NCBI GenBank assembly: GCA_041655955.1
Contig: JBBAEN010000001.1
Location: 310,001-374,000, forward strand
Origin: Micavibrio_A sp041655955
GTDB taxonomy: Bacteria; Pseudomonadota; Alphaproteobacteria; Micavibrionales; Micavibrionaceae
DNA: 64,000 nucleotides
Reading direction: 5' to 3'
The translations under genes were made by a program, and so were the position numbers. The notes below the pieces were generated by a model. The model saw only the letters and a program-made list of their open reading frames with translations. It did no database searches and was not told the DNA's origin. This document shows, one piece after another, positions 41,950 through 51,127 of the stretch. The number at the start of each line of letters is the position of its first letter. Position 1 is the first letter of the stretch.

Positions 41950-43103
41950 TGGGATACCACGGCGGAAAGCGGGGCCAGCTGGAACCCTTTTTCCTCGGCC
42001 TGTCCGGCCCATTCCACGAGTTTTTCAATAAGGGCAGGGTAGGGATGGAGGAATGCGACCGCCTTGCCTTTCAGCGCGGCCTGACGCTCCAGGGCGCGGA
42101 AGGCGCGCCCCAACGATTCATCCTGAAGATTTTCATCCAGCCAGAAATTATTTTGCACATAAGGATAGGCTTGCTCCATCGCATAGGATAATCCCCATGC
42201 AGGCCGTTCGGGATTGCTTTCGGCCAGTGCAAGCCCCCGCCCGAAAATTTGCCGCAAGGCCGGCGCCGCCGCAAGGTCGGCATCCATAAGAGAATGGTTT
42301 TTGGCCGTGACCACTCCGGCATAGCCGGCGCTCTTTCCCAATATAGTCAAAAGCCGGCTCAGATTTTCATCAATAGGCACATTGGCGCCAAGCATGGCGG
42401 GGCCGGAATCAACCAGAGCATCCTTGTCCACCTGCATCGCCAATTGCACCCAATATTCATGTCCAAAGGCGCGGGCGGACGCGGCCCATTGCGCCGCCTG
42501 CGCGGCATAGGGGCTGAGAACGAGCGTGACTTCCGCCGGAAGGCTGTTCAAAACCATGCGGGAACGCTGTTCGGAAAGGCCGAAATCGGTAAGGACGATG
42601 CTGATTTGCGGGCGGCCTTCAAGGGCCGTATGCGGCTTTTTATAGGCCGAAAACGGCGTCAGGTCGTCGCTGATACGGACGATAGGCAGGGTTTTACCCG
42701 AAGCGCTTTCATAAAGCCCTTCAAGCGGGGCTGCGGGAAGGGGATCTTTTATTTTCCTGCCTGAAAGAAGCGTATCATCGGGGTCGCTTTCACTCTTCCC
42801 TTCGGGCGGCGCGGACAGGGGCCGGGCGCTTTGCTCATCCTCTATCCTGGCTTGCGGTTCGGTCAGCGCAACTGAGGTAAAGGGCAGGAGCGTTTGAATT
42901 TTTTCCGCCGTATAGGGGCCGCGCAACCACATCCAGATAAAGAGGAGAGCGAAAAAACACGCGCCGGTAGCAAGCCCGCCGCGAAAGGCGCGCGGCAAGG
43001 CCGCGTCCGAGGAGAAATATTCGCCTAATTTACCGGCCCGTGCGGGAAGTTCCAATGCCAAGCCAAATCCCCTTTTTATCCATTGTATGACAGGCATTTT
43101 CAT
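41946..43103 (-). CDS. Divergent polysaccharide deacetylase (YibQ / DUF610 type)
   Basis: The 385-residue protein has one N-terminal membrane helix (about 49-65) and a linker, then the deacetylase-like domain: QISIVLTDFGLSEQRSRMVLNSLPAEVTLVLSPYA, the split-motif pattern of the family. It is normally linked with envC and ctpA. The function is thought to be periplasmic modification of a cell-wall or surface polysaccharide, but family members are not well characterised. It overlaps rppH by 4 bases and follows ctpA by 5 bases. Confidence 0.88.
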   Translation of the reverse strand: MKMPVIQWIKRGFGLALELPARAGKLGEYFSSDAALPRAFRGGLATGACFFALLFIWMWLRGPYTAEKIQTLLPFTSVALTEPQARIEDEQSARPLSAPPEGKSESDPDDTLLSGRKIKDPLPAAPLEGLYESASGKTLPIVRISDDLTPFSAYKKPHTALEGRPQISIVLTDFGLSEQRSRMVLNSLPAEVTLVLSPYAAQAAQWAASARAFGHEYWVQLAMQVDKDALVDSGPAMLGANVPIDENLSRLLTILGKSAGYAGVVTAKNHSLMDADLAAAPALRQIFGRGLALAESNPERPAWGLSYAMEQAYPYVQNNFWLDENLQDESLGRAFRALERQAALKGKAVAFLHPYPALIEKLVEWAGQAEEKGFQLAPLSAVVSQ

Positions 43104-43108
43104 GGTTT

Positions 43109-44491
43109 TTAGCGGGCCTGCAGCCGTCCCTCATACATGGAAACACCGTGAATGAGATCGAGCGCGCGGGATAGTTGATAATCCTGCATTTCCGCTTCGT
43201 TCTTACTTTGCACACCCGTGCCGTCTTTGGCTGCGGGTTCGGTGATTACTTTTTTGACTTCCGGTGCGGGCGCCGTCTTTTCGCGATCCAGAGCGCCGCG
43301 CAGGTCGGATTCCTGAACATCGCCGGCAGAGGATATTTTTTCTATCCGCGCCTGTTCGACGACGATGTCCGGGTCAATCCCCTTTGCCTGAATGGAGCGG
43401 CCGGACGGCGTGTAGTAACGGGCCGTCGTCAAGCGCATCGCGCCGTTGCCGGGAAGGGGGATAACCGTTTGGACGGAGCCTTTCCCGAAAGACTTCGTGC
43501 CGATGAGAATGGCGCGGCGGTGATCCTGCAAGGCCCCCGCGACAATTTCGGATGCGGAAGCCGAGCCGCCATTGATCAGGACGACAATCGGCTTGCCGTT
43601 CGTTATGTCGCCGGGCGTCGCGTTGTCGCGCTTCGTGTCTTCCTCGCTGCGTCCGCGCGTCGATACGATCTCGCCTTTGTCAAGGAAGAGGTCGGAAAGC
43701 CCGATCGCCTGATCCAAAAGCCCGCCGGGATTGTTGCGGAGGTCGAGAATATAACCCGCCAGCTTTTCATCGCTAATCTGCTTGCGGATATCCGCAATTG
43801 CATTTTCGACACCCTCGACAGTGCTTTGGTTAAAGGTGGTTACGCGGACATAGCCGACATTATCGCCCTCAATACGGTGGCGGACGGAACGGATGCGGAT
43901 GACGTCACGCTTTAAGGTAAAGTCAATCGGCGCATCGACGCCTTCGCGGCGTACCTTGAGCTTGATTGTCGTTCCGACCTTGCCGCGCATGCGATCGACC
44001 GCATCGCTGAGCGTCAGGCCCATGATGATTTCATCGTCAATATGGGTGATAAAATCGCCGGCCTGAATCCCCGCTTTAAAAGCGGGCGTGTCGTCAATCG
44101 GAGAAACCACTTTGACAAAGCCGTCTTCCATCGTGACCTCGATGCCGAGGCCGCCGAACTCGCCCTTCGTCTGTACCTGCATATCGCTGAAATCCTTCGA
44201 GGTCAGATAGGCGGAATGCGGATCGAGATTCGAGAGCATGCCGTTCAGCGCATGTTCGATAAGCTGTTTATCCGTTACGGGATCAACATAGTTGGAACGG
44301 ACGCGCTCAAACACCTCGCCGAACAGGTTGAGCTGTTTATAGGTATTATTCTCATCGGCGTCGTCGCTGTTCTTTTGCGTGGCCGTACGCTTTTCTTCCT
44401 GTGCCCTCGCCGTCATTGGCTCGCCGAAAAGGGGAAGAACGAGGAGGGCAACAGCAGCAAAAAAAGAAAACATCAGGAAAGTACGGCGCAT
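43109..44491 (-). CDS. ctpA: Carboxyl-terminal processing protease (S41)
   Basis: The periplasmic serine protease uses a Ser-Lys dyad. It has a signal peptide (RTFLMFSFFAAVALLVLPLFG), then the PDZ domain (about 95-175, GEFGGLGIEVTMEDGFVKVVSPIDD) and the S41 domain with the nucleophile in INGGSASASEIVAGAL and Lys in GTKSFGKGSVQ. 460 aa. The ATG at 44491 was preferred over 44527, which would overlap the envC stop and lie outside the signal peptide. Confidence 0.94.
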   Translation of the reverse strand: MRRTFLMFSFFAAVALLVLPLFGEPMTARAQEEKRTATQKNSDDADENNTYKQLNLFGEVFERVRSNYVDPVTDKQLIEHALNGMLSNLDPHSAYLTSKDFSDMQVQTKGEFGGLGIEVTMEDGFVKVVSPIDDTPAFKAGIQAGDFITHIDDEIIMGLTLSDAVDRMRGKVGTTIKLKVRREGVDAPIDFTLKRDVIRIRSVRHRIEGDNVGYVRVTTFNQSTVEGVENAIADIRKQISDEKLAGYILDLRNNPGGLLDQAIGLSDLFLDKGEIVSTRGRSEEDTKRDNATPGDITNGKPIVVLINGGSASASEIVAGALQDHRRAILIGTKSFGKGSVQTVIPLPGNGAMRLTTARYYTPSGRSIQAKGIDPDIVVEQARIEKISSAGDVQESDLRGALDREKTAPAPEVKKVITEPAAKDGTGVQSKNEAEMQDYQLSRALDLIHGVSMYEGRLQAR

Positions 44492-44513
44492 AGAATATCT
44501 ATCCTTCAAAAAA

Positions 44514-45746
44514 TCAGAGGCCAGCAAATTTGCGGGCGGGATTTACGGGCTTGCCCTTGAGGCGCAACTCGTAATACAGGGTCGGACTTCCCCCCTCGGA
44601 CGAGGTTTTGGACAGAATGCCGACCGGTTCTCCAGCCGCAACGGATTGCCCGACCACTGTATCAATTCTGGCCAATCCTGCAATAAGGCTGTGATAGTCT
44701 TGTTGATGTTCTACAATGATAATTTCACCGTAATTCTTGAAATGGCCCGCATAGCGGACAACGCCGCCCATAGGGGCGACGACAAGCGCGGAAGCGCGGC
44801 CTTCAATCGTCAGCCCCTGGCTTTCGGCGCCGATAGTATCGGTTTGTTTATAACCGACGCGGATAAGCCCGCTTACAGGAAGCTGCGCGGAACCGGCCTT
44901 CGGGACGGGCGTGGCGCGTGGGCGGGCCGCCATGGCGGAAACCTGTTCGGTTTTGGCCCTTTTGGCGGCGGCTTTTGCCTGTTCCGCTTCAATGCGGGCG
45001 CGGGCCTGCCGCTCCTCCACTTTTGACACCAGATCCTGCAGGTTGGATGCCCGTGCCGATATTTCACGTAATGCGGCCTCCTGCGCAAGGATATCGCTGC
45101 GCATTTGCGCGTAAAGCCCTTTGCGCCTGCTTACCAGCTCTGCAACCTCACGCTGTTTCAAGCTCAACGCCGCAGCAGTCGTTTTTACGTCTTCCTGATC
45201 GCGCTGAAGCTCCCTTAGAACCGTATCGAGCCGCGCCAGATCTTTCTTAAGCCTGTCGGCGCGGCCATAGACGCGGGGCAGGATGCTTTGCAAAAGCATG
45301 GCGCTCTGGGCCGTTTCAAGCGGTGCGCCGGGGCGGGCGAGGACGGCTTCGGGCGGGGTGCGGTCGAGCCGTTCCAGCGCCAAAACAAGCGTGCCGATAG
45401 CATGGCGGTCTTTTTTAAGACGCGCTTCAATTGTCACTTGTTCGGCACGGTTTTCGATGATGCGCTTATCGAGCTTCGTCAGTTTTTCTTCGTTTTCTTT
45501 GACGTCGGTCGCTATTTTAACGAGCTGTTTTTGCGTCGATTGCAAATCCGAATCTATCTTCTTCGCCTGTTTTTCAAGCGCCGCTTTCTTGCTTTGGGTT
45601 TCAGATTTCTGTACCTGGATTTGCTGCGACGGGTGCCGCTCCGGCGGCCTTAAGGATTCCTGCGCCTGGCTGGAAGCAGGCGCGGCGGCAAAGGCGCCAA
45701 GGACTGGCGGCAAAAGGGCTAAGTATAAAAACGCCTTTCTATTCAT
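44514..45746 (-). CDS. envC: EnvC-like murein hydrolase activator
   Basis: It has a signal peptide (AFLYLALLPPVLGAFAAAP), then a long coiled coil (about 50-270, rich in Glu, Gln and Lys) and a C-terminal LytM domain (GGVVRYAGHFKNYGEIIIVEHQQDYHSLIAGLA). The catalytic zinc ligands are incomplete, as in EnvC, which activates amidases rather than cutting peptidoglycan itself. 410 aa. The ATG at 45746 was chosen because it opens the signal peptide. It lies 7 bases after rlmH and upstream of ctpA. Confidence 0.9.
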   Translation of the reverse strand: MNRKAFLYLALLPPVLGAFAAAPASSQAQESLRPPERHPSQQIQVQKSETQSKKAALEKQAKKIDSDLQSTQKQLVKIATDVKENEEKLTKLDKRIIENRAEQVTIEARLKKDRHAIGTLVLALERLDRTPPEAVLARPGAPLETAQSAMLLQSILPRVYGRADRLKKDLARLDTVLRELQRDQEDVKTTAAALSLKQREVAELVSRRKGLYAQMRSDILAQEAALREISARASNLQDLVSKVEERQARARIEAEQAKAAAKRAKTEQVSAMAARPRATPVPKAGSAQLPVSGLIRVGYKQTDTIGAESQGLTIEGRASALVVAPMGGVVRYAGHFKNYGEIIIVEHQQDYHSLIAGLARIDTVVGQSVAAGEPVGILSKTSSEGGSPTLYYELRLKGKPVNPARKFAGL

Positions 45747-45753
45747 TATCCTG

Positions 45754-46191
45754 TCAGTCCCTGTGATAAGGATGCCCCGCAAGGATTTGCTGGGCGCGGT
45801 ATAATTGTTCCACCAGCATGACTCGCGCCATCATATGCGGCCATGTCTGCGCCCCGAATGATAGGAGCATTGCGGCTTTTTTGCGAATGGAATCCGATAA
45901 TCCGTCCGCGCCGCCAATCACAAATTGCACATGGCCGTGGGAGAGTTGGAATTGTTCCATTTTCCGGGCGAAATCGCGGCTGGAGAGGCTCTTTCCCCGT
46001 TCGTCCATGACAATCAGCGCCGCGCGGGGGGCGATAAGCTCTTCTATGCGCGCATGTTGTTTATGGTGCGTTTTTTCATCGATCTCGGCGAGGGTGAATT
46101 TGCACAAAAGCCGCTTGCGGTAATCCTCGAAGACATCGAGGAGCGGATCGTTTTTCAGCTTTCCGACGGTAATGAAATCAACAGTGAGCAT
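45754..46191 (-). CDS. rlmH: 23S rRNA pseudouridine-1915 N3-methyltransferase RlmH
   Basis: RlmH is the SPOUT methyltransferase that modifies the tip of helix 69 in the 70S ribosome. The family start MLTVDFITVGKLK is followed by the knotted SAM site VQFVIGGADGLSDSIRKKA and the C-terminal MMARVMLVEQLYRAQQILAGHPYHRD. 145 aa, full length. The usual rsfS-rlmH neighbourhood is conserved, with a 100-base gap between them. Confidence 0.96.
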   Translation of the reverse strand: MLTVDFITVGKLKNDPLLDVFEDYRKRLLCKFTLAEIDEKTHHKQHARIEELIAPRAALIVMDERGKSLSSRDFARKMEQFQLSHGHVQFVIGGADGLSDSIRKKAAMLLSFGAQTWPHMMARVMLVEQLYRAQQILAGHPYHRD

Positions 46192-46291
46192 CCCTTTATG
46201 GATGCCTGAAAATTGCGGGAAAAGATAGTGCCGCGGGCAGATTAGGACGGTTTACGAACACGGATTTCAGGCCGTTCTTCGTCTTTTTATA

Positions 46292-46699
46292 TCAGGAGAG
46301 GCTGCCCAGCCCCGGAGATTGAATGCCGGCTGCGCCCTCGGAGCCGGGCACCGTAACACTCCACATTTTCTCGATATTATAAAATTCCCGAACCTCCGGG
46401 CGGAAAAGATGGACGATTATATCGCCCGTATCGACAACCACCCAGTTCGCCTGCGTCATGCCTTCCGTGCGTACTTCCTTGACGCCGCGTGCCGACAGGC
46501 GGTCGCAGAGTTTTTGGGCTATGGAGGCTACATGACGGGTAGATGTTCCAGAGGCGACAACGAGATAATCCGCAAGGGCGGAATGGCCGCGTAGATCGAT
46601 TATCTGGATGTCCTGTGCTTTATCGTCGCTTAACGATGCTTCAATCAGGTCTTTGAGGACGGCCACATCAAACGGGCCAACAGGTGTGTGTGTTAAAAT
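46292..46699 (-). CDS. rsfS: Ribosomal silencing factor RsfS
   Basis: RsfS binds protein uL14 and stops the two ribosomal subunits joining in starvation. The sequence shows DIQIIDLRGHSALADYLVVASGTSTRHVASIAQKL and the later EGMTQANWVVVDTGDIIVHLFRPEVREFYNIEKMW. The only in-frame ATG is at 46753 with no usable ribosome site; AGGAGG lies 7 bases before an ATT codon at 46697-46699. Starting there gives 135 aa, the family length, so I chose ATT. The open frame between 46753 and 46699 has no family similarity. Confidence 0.85.
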   Translation of the reverse strand: MLTHTPVGPFDVAVLKDLIEASLSDDKAQDIQIIDLRGHSALADYLVVASGTSTRHVASIAQKLCDRLSARGVKEVRTEGMTQANWVVVDTGDIIVHLFRPEVREFYNIEKMWSVTVPGSEGAAGIQSPGLGSLS

Positions 46700-46902
46700 G
46701 GGATAGCCTCCTATATTGTTGCGCGTGGGGAATATATAAAGAAAAGCGCGCATTCCCGCAAGGCGGGCCTACCAGATCGGGTAAATGTCCGGGAAGGGGA
46801 ATGGTTGAAACAGCAAAAGCGCTTTCTCTCATTCCCTCCATTATAGGCCGGATTCGAGCGTCCCATCAACAAAAACCACTGTTGCAGGGCCGTTGCAGAG
46901 AG

Positions 46903-47481
46903 CTAACCATTTGTTTTCAAAGATTTTCTTATCTCTGTAGAGGAGATATCCATCATCTCCTTGCCATGCAGCCAAAACAGGTTTTTATGTTTTACCTGCT
47001 TTAGGGGCGCTTCTTCAACGATATCAATCGCGCGGGGACGGTCGATAAAGGTGATGGGGATGAGATCCAGCAAATCCTCCCACTTGTCCCATTTGTGGAA
47101 TATCAGGGCATTATCCATGCCGCAAATAAACATAAACTCCGTTTGCGGAAAATGCTGTTTGAGCGTCTTGACCGTTTCATAGGTGTAATTAGTCCCCAGA
47201 TCGCGTTCCAGATGCGTCGCGATCATTTTTGGGTGATTGCCGATAAGGCGTTGCGCCGAAGCAAAGCGTTCTTCGTAAGGGGCCATGTCGGTCGTATCTT
47301 TGAGCGGATTTTGGGGCGTGACTAGCCACCAGATATAATCAAGACCATAATGATCGAGCGCGAGCAGGGCGATATGGCGATGCCCTTCATGGGCGGGGTT
47401 GAACGACCCGCCAAGCAGGCCGACGCGCAGGCCGCTCCATTCCGCGCCGTCCAGTAATGAGGGAGATTGAAGCTTGTTCAT
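46903..47481 (-). CDS. nadD: Nicotinate-nucleotide adenylyltransferase
   Basis: NadD makes deamido-NAD from nicotinate mononucleotide and ATP. The nucleotidyltransferase motifs GLLGGSFNPAHEGHRHIA and DISSTEIRKSL are both complete. 192 aa. Its ATG shares a base with the TAA of proA, indicating coupled translation. The gap of about 200 bases to rsfS contains no gene, only a short CCCGC/GCGGG hairpin. Confidence 0.95.
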   Translation of the reverse strand: MNKLQSPSLLDGAEWSGLRVGLLGGSFNPAHEGHRHIALLALDHYGLDYIWWLVTPQNPLKDTTDMAPYEERFASAQRLIGNHPKMIATHLERDLGTNYTYETVKTLKQHFPQTEFMFICGMDNALIFHKWDKWEDLLDLIPITFIDRPRAIDIVEEAPLKQVKHKNLFWLHGKEMMDISSTEIRKSLKTNG

Positions 47482-48746
47482 TATAGCGGGCGAATATGCC
47501 CATCCCCCAAAATCTGATATTTGAATGTTACCAGTTGCCGCACGCCCACAGGCCCGCGCGCATGAAGCTTGCCGGTGCCGATTCCTATCTCTGCGCCAAA
47601 GCCGAATTCACCGCCGTCGGCGAACTGGGTCGATGCATTATGCGTGACGATAGCGCTATCGACCTTTGCAAGAAAAGCGGCGGCGCTATCTTTATCCTCG
47701 CTTAAAATGCCGTCCGTATGGTGGGATCCGTAATGGTTGATATGCCGCACGGCTTCGTCCACACCCACGACGAATTTAACACTGATCTTTTTGTCGAGAT
47801 ATTCCGCCCGCCAGTCTTCTTCCGTGGCCGCGCCGATAGCAGGATGAAGCGAGCGCGCCACGTCATCGCCGGCAATCATAACGCCCGCATCCAGCAGCAT
47901 ATGAAAGATGCGTGTGCAAAAGTCTTTATCAAGGGCTTCGTCCAGAAGCAGGCTTTCAAGCGCGCCGCAAATACCAAGGCGGCGGAGCTTGGCGTTCCCG
48001 ATAACGGCCAGAGTTTTTTCCGCGTCTGCATCCTTATGGACATATAGATGACAATTGCCGTCCAGATGGGCGAAGACGGGCATTTTTGCCTCGCTCATCA
48101 CGCGGCCGGTAAGCCCTTTGCCGCCGCGCGGAATGATAACGTCGATAAGGCCCGCCGCTGCGAGCATTTCGCCGACTCGCGCCCTGTCCGTATCATCGAC
48201 GAAAGAAACGCAAGATTCGGGAAGATTATTTTCCTTGAGGGCCGTTGCAATAAGCCCGTGAAGGAATTTCGATGTCCTGAAACTTTCGCTGCCGCCGCGA
48301 AGGATAACCGCATTGCGTGATTTAAGCGCAAGGGCCGCCGCATCCAGCGTGACGTTCGGGCGGGATTCGTAAATCATGCCAAGCACGCCGATAGGGACGG
48401 TGATTTTGCGGATTTTCATGCCGTTAGGCCGCGTCCATTCTTCAAGCACCCGCCCGCAGGGATTATCAAGGGCGCGGATGGCGGCGATACTTTTTGCGAT
48501 GGCGTCTATGCGATCGGGGCTGAGGGTCAGCCGGTCTATCATCGAAGCCGGAAGCTGTTTTTCTTGCGCCGCGCGAATATCCGCCCTGTTTTCCGCAAGG
48601 ATTGCGTCCATGTTCCGGCGCAAGGCGCTTTCAAGCGCATCAAGGGCGGCGTCGATACGGTCGTCCCCGGCTTCGCCAAGCAGGGGGGCTGCTTCGCGGG
48701 CCTGTAACGCCAACATCTCGACGGGGTTTAAACCGCTTCTTTCCAT
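47481..48746 (-). CDS. proA: Glutamate-5-semialdehyde dehydrogenase (gamma-glutamyl phosphate reductase)
   Basis: ProA carries out the second step of proline synthesis. Shown are the NADP site (VPIGVLGMIYESRPNVTLDAAALALKSRNAVILRGG), the catalytic Cys in GICGALESLLLD, and C-terminal FGFGAEIGIGTGKLHARGPVG. 421 aa, normal. proB is not in the window. Confidence 0.96.
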   Translation of the reverse strand: MERSGLNPVEMLALQAREAAPLLGEAGDDRIDAALDALESALRRNMDAILAENRADIRAAQEKQLPASMIDRLTLSPDRIDAIAKSIAAIRALDNPCGRVLEEWTRPNGMKIRKITVPIGVLGMIYESRPNVTLDAAALALKSRNAVILRGGSESFRTSKFLHGLIATALKENNLPESCVSFVDDTDRARVGEMLAAAGLIDVIIPRGGKGLTGRVMSEAKMPVFAHLDGNCHLYVHKDADAEKTLAVIGNAKLRRLGICGALESLLLDEALDKDFCTRIFHMLLDAGVMIAGDDVARSLHPAIGAATEEDWRAEYLDKKISVKFVVGVDEAVRHINHYGSHHTDGILSEDKDSAAAFLAKVDSAIVTHNASTQFADGGEFGFGAEIGIGTGKLHARGPVGVRQLVTFKYQILGDGHIRPL

Positions 48747-48853
48747 ACCAGATCTCTAACAGGAAGAGGGGGGAAAGGAAAGCGAAACGCGGCTCATGCA
48801 CGAACGGCTTGCGAAGGCCCCCCTGACAGGATGGGCTCTATCGCATGGCCGGA

Positions 48854-49348
48854 TTAGTTCAGGTATTTCGTGACGGATTGCACAGCCTGATCGATGAGGT
48901 TGCCGGAGCTTTTCGTATCCATTGTTTTGGAGATAATTTCACGCGTCGCCTCAATGGAAAGATCCGCCGCATGATTGCGCATTTCGGCAATGGCCCGTTC
49001 TTCAATGCGTTTGAGCCGGTCGGCCAGTTGGGCCTCGCGGCGGGCGATGCTCTCGTCCAATTCCGCTTCGGCATTTTGCTGAACGGCCAGCGCCGCGGCC
49101 TTGGCCTGTGCGATAATTTCATCAGCCGCTTTTTGCGCGTCTGCCTGCTTCGCCTGAAAATCGGCGAGGAGGGCGTGGGCCTCGGCCTTCAGCGCTTCGG
49201 CATTTTCAATCTCGGCCTTGATTTCCGCAATTTTCGCATCGAGGGCGCCGGCAACCGCCTTGCGTCCGAAGAAATAGCCGGCAAGCACGAAAACAACAAA
49301 TGAAAACGCGACCCAGATATTCGTATCCTGTGAAAGCAATTCAAGCAT
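48854..49348 (-). CDS. atpF: ATP synthase F0 subunit b
   Basis: The 164-residue peripheral-stalk subunit has an N-terminal TM helix (about 9-29, NIWVAFSFVVFVLAGYFFG) and a long Ala/Glu/Lys coiled coil. It is the second of two b-type genes. It overlaps b' by one base and is last in the cluster, with a 107-base gap to proA. The F1 genes are elsewhere, as usual for alphaproteobacteria. Confidence 0.93.
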   Translation of the reverse strand: MLELLSQDTNIWVAFSFVVFVLAGYFFGRKAVAGALDAKIAEIKAEIENAEALKAEAHALLADFQAKQADAQKAADEIIAQAKAAALAVQQNAEAELDESIARREAQLADRLKRIEERAIAEMRNHAADLSIEATREIISKTMDTKSSGNLIDQAVQSVTKYLN

Positions 49349-50064
49349 TATGCGGCCTCCGCCTTACCGGTAATGGAATCAACAATCGCTTTTGCCTTTT
49401 GAACATCCATATTGATGCCCGTGATTTTCTCGGCGGCGAGGCTTGCGACCTCGGCCGCAACGCTAGCCATATCCCCCATGGCCCTTTCCTTCGCGGCGAT
49501 AACGCGCGTTTCCGCGGCGCCGGATTCCTCTGCCGCGCGGCGGCGGAAGGACTCAAGCTGTTCAGCCGCCTGCTTTTTCGCGCCCAGTTCAACATCCTGC
49601 ACCGCTTGGGTCGCCCGTACTTTTGCGGCCTCAAGATTGCTTTCATAAGCATCACGCACAGAAAGCGCTTCCTGCCTTAGCCGCTCGGCCTCATTCAGAT
49701 TTCCCTTGATGAGGTTCTCGCGGCCTTCGACAACGCCGCTGATGGCCGGAAGGATGGATTTGGAAAAGGCGACATAGAGTGCCGCAAACATAACCAGCAG
49801 CCAGAAAATCTGGCTGGGATATGTCCCGATATCCAGCTGCGGCAAGCCGCCGCCTTCGCCGTCTTCCGCCGCCGTAACGGGATCGACGGCTTCTTCGGTG
49901 GCGAATTGCGGGCCGCCAATACCATCCCCCTGGCTTGTTACGCTTTCCGCATCCACCGCATTATCTTCTATGACGGCAGAGGGATCTGCCACGGCAAACG
50001 CATTTGCCGGCGACAATGTCACGGTCAATAAAAGGCAGAGTAAAAAGCGTAAACAAACCTTCAT
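49348..50064 (-). CDS. atpG: ATP synthase F0 subunit b' with an extra signal-peptide-like N-terminus
   Basis: The TM helix (about residues 84-107, SQIFWLLVMFAALYVAF) and the Glu/Ala-rich stalk helix are typical of b'. In front of it lie about 80 extra residues: a signal-peptide-like start (FLLCLLLTVTLSPANAFA) and an acidic, Gly-rich linker (VDPVTAAEDGEGGG). Total 238 aa against about 160-190 usually. The linker would lie in the periplasm if the signal is cleaved. atpG is one of the names in use for b'. Confidence 0.9.
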   Translation of the reverse strand: MKVCLRFLLCLLLTVTLSPANAFAVADPSAVIEDNAVDAESVTSQGDGIGGPQFATEEAVDPVTAAEDGEGGGLPQLDIGTYPSQIFWLLVMFAALYVAFSKSILPAISGVVEGRENLIKGNLNEAERLRQEALSVRDAYESNLEAAKVRATQAVQDVELGAKKQAAEQLESFRRRAAEESGAAETRVIAAKERAMGDMASVAAEVASLAAEKITGINMDVQKAKAIVDSITGKAEAA

Positions 50065-50086
50065 GGGAGATTCCTGTATCCGTTTC

Positions 50087-50314
50087 TTAGAGGCCGAACA
50101 GGATCAGCAGGGCGATACCAAGGCAGAAAATAGCCAGAGCTTCGGTAACGGCAAAGCCGAAAATCAGCGTACCAAACAGGTTGTTTTGAATGGAGGGGTT
50201 ACGCGATACGGCTTCGTTAAAAGAGCCGAAGATTTTTCCAAGGGCCAGACCGATGCCGAAGATAGGCAGCAGCGCAAGAGCGGCGGAGAGAATTTTGATT
50301 GCTTCGATATCCAT
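50087..50314 (-). CDS. atpE: ATP synthase F0 subunit c
   Basis: The 75-residue two-helix proteolipid of the rotor ring carries the proton-binding Glu in helix 2 (FGFAVTEALAIFCLGIALLILF) and the loop SRNPSIQNNLFG. No sodium-type ligand set is evident, so it is probably proton-driven. Confidence 0.96.
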   Translation of the reverse strand: MDIEAIKILSAALALLPIFGIGLALGKIFGSFNEAVSRNPSIQNNLFGTLIFGFAVTEALAIFCLGIALLILFGL

Positions 50315-50357
50315 TTTTAGTTCCTCTTTGGTTATGGTTTAGGATTGATTGAGTTAA

Positions 50358-51104
50358 TTAGTGTGCCAGCTCGACCGTATCGCGCAGGTAGATGCAAGAG
50401 AGCAGGGCGAAAACATAGGCCTGCACAAAGGCGACGAAGATTTCAAAGCCAATCAGCAGGACGTTGAAAAGCATCGGGCCAAGGCTTCCCAGCATGCCGG
50501 CAAGGCCGGCGCCGACCATCATCACGGAAAATCCGGCGATGACTTTGACCATCAGGTGCCCCGCGAGCATGTTGATGAACAAGCGCAGGGAAAGCGTCAG
50601 GGGGCGGCTCAGGAAGGAAATAATCTCGATCGGAATGATGAGGGGGGCAATCCAGAGCGGCACGCCGGGCGGGCAGAAAAGTTGCAGGAAACGCAGCCCG
50701 TGGCGGACAAACCCCATAACCGTCACAATGAGGAAGACAATCAACGCAAGCATGCCGGTTACGGCCACATGGCTTGTATAGGTAAAGGAGCCGGGGATCA
50801 TGCCGAGCAGGTTGCCGAGCAAAACCACCATGAACAGGGTGAAGATGAAGGGGAAATAGCCCATGCCTTTTTCACCGACATTTTCGCGCACAAGGCCGCC
50901 GATAAATTTATAAAGCCCTTCGGCCATCAGTTGCCCGCGCGTCGGGATGAGGGCTTTTTTGCGCATCGCAAAGCTTAAGAGCGATACGGACACAACCAAA
51001 GCGATGGTCATCCAGAGAGCGGAATTCGTAAAGGAAATATCAATACCGCCCACGGTCAGGGGAACAAGGGGCTGGATTTCAAACTGGTGAATAGGGTTCG
51101 CCAC
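50358..51104 (-). CDS. atpB: ATP synthase F0 subunit a
   Basis: The membrane stator has the essential Arg in the helix LTLSLRLFINMLAGHLMVKVI and the closing FVQAYVFALLSCIYLRDTVELAH. 248 aa, five to six helices. The start MANPIHQFEIQPLVPL is common in alphaproteobacteria. It lies between atpI and atpE in the standard order. Confidence 0.96.
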   Translation of the reverse strand: MANPIHQFEIQPLVPLTVGGIDISFTNSALWMTIALVVSVSLLSFAMRKKALIPTRGQLMAEGLYKFIGGLVRENVGEKGMGYFPFIFTLFMVVLLGNLLGMIPGSFTYTSHVAVTGMLALIVFLIVTVMGFVRHGLRFLQLFCPPGVPLWIAPLIIPIEIISFLSRPLTLSLRLFINMLAGHLMVKVIAGFSVMMVGAGLAGMLGSLGPMLFNVLLIGFEIFVAFVQAYVFALLSCIYLRDTVELAH

Positions 51105-51127
51105 GTTTTTTCAGTCTCTATCAGTGG

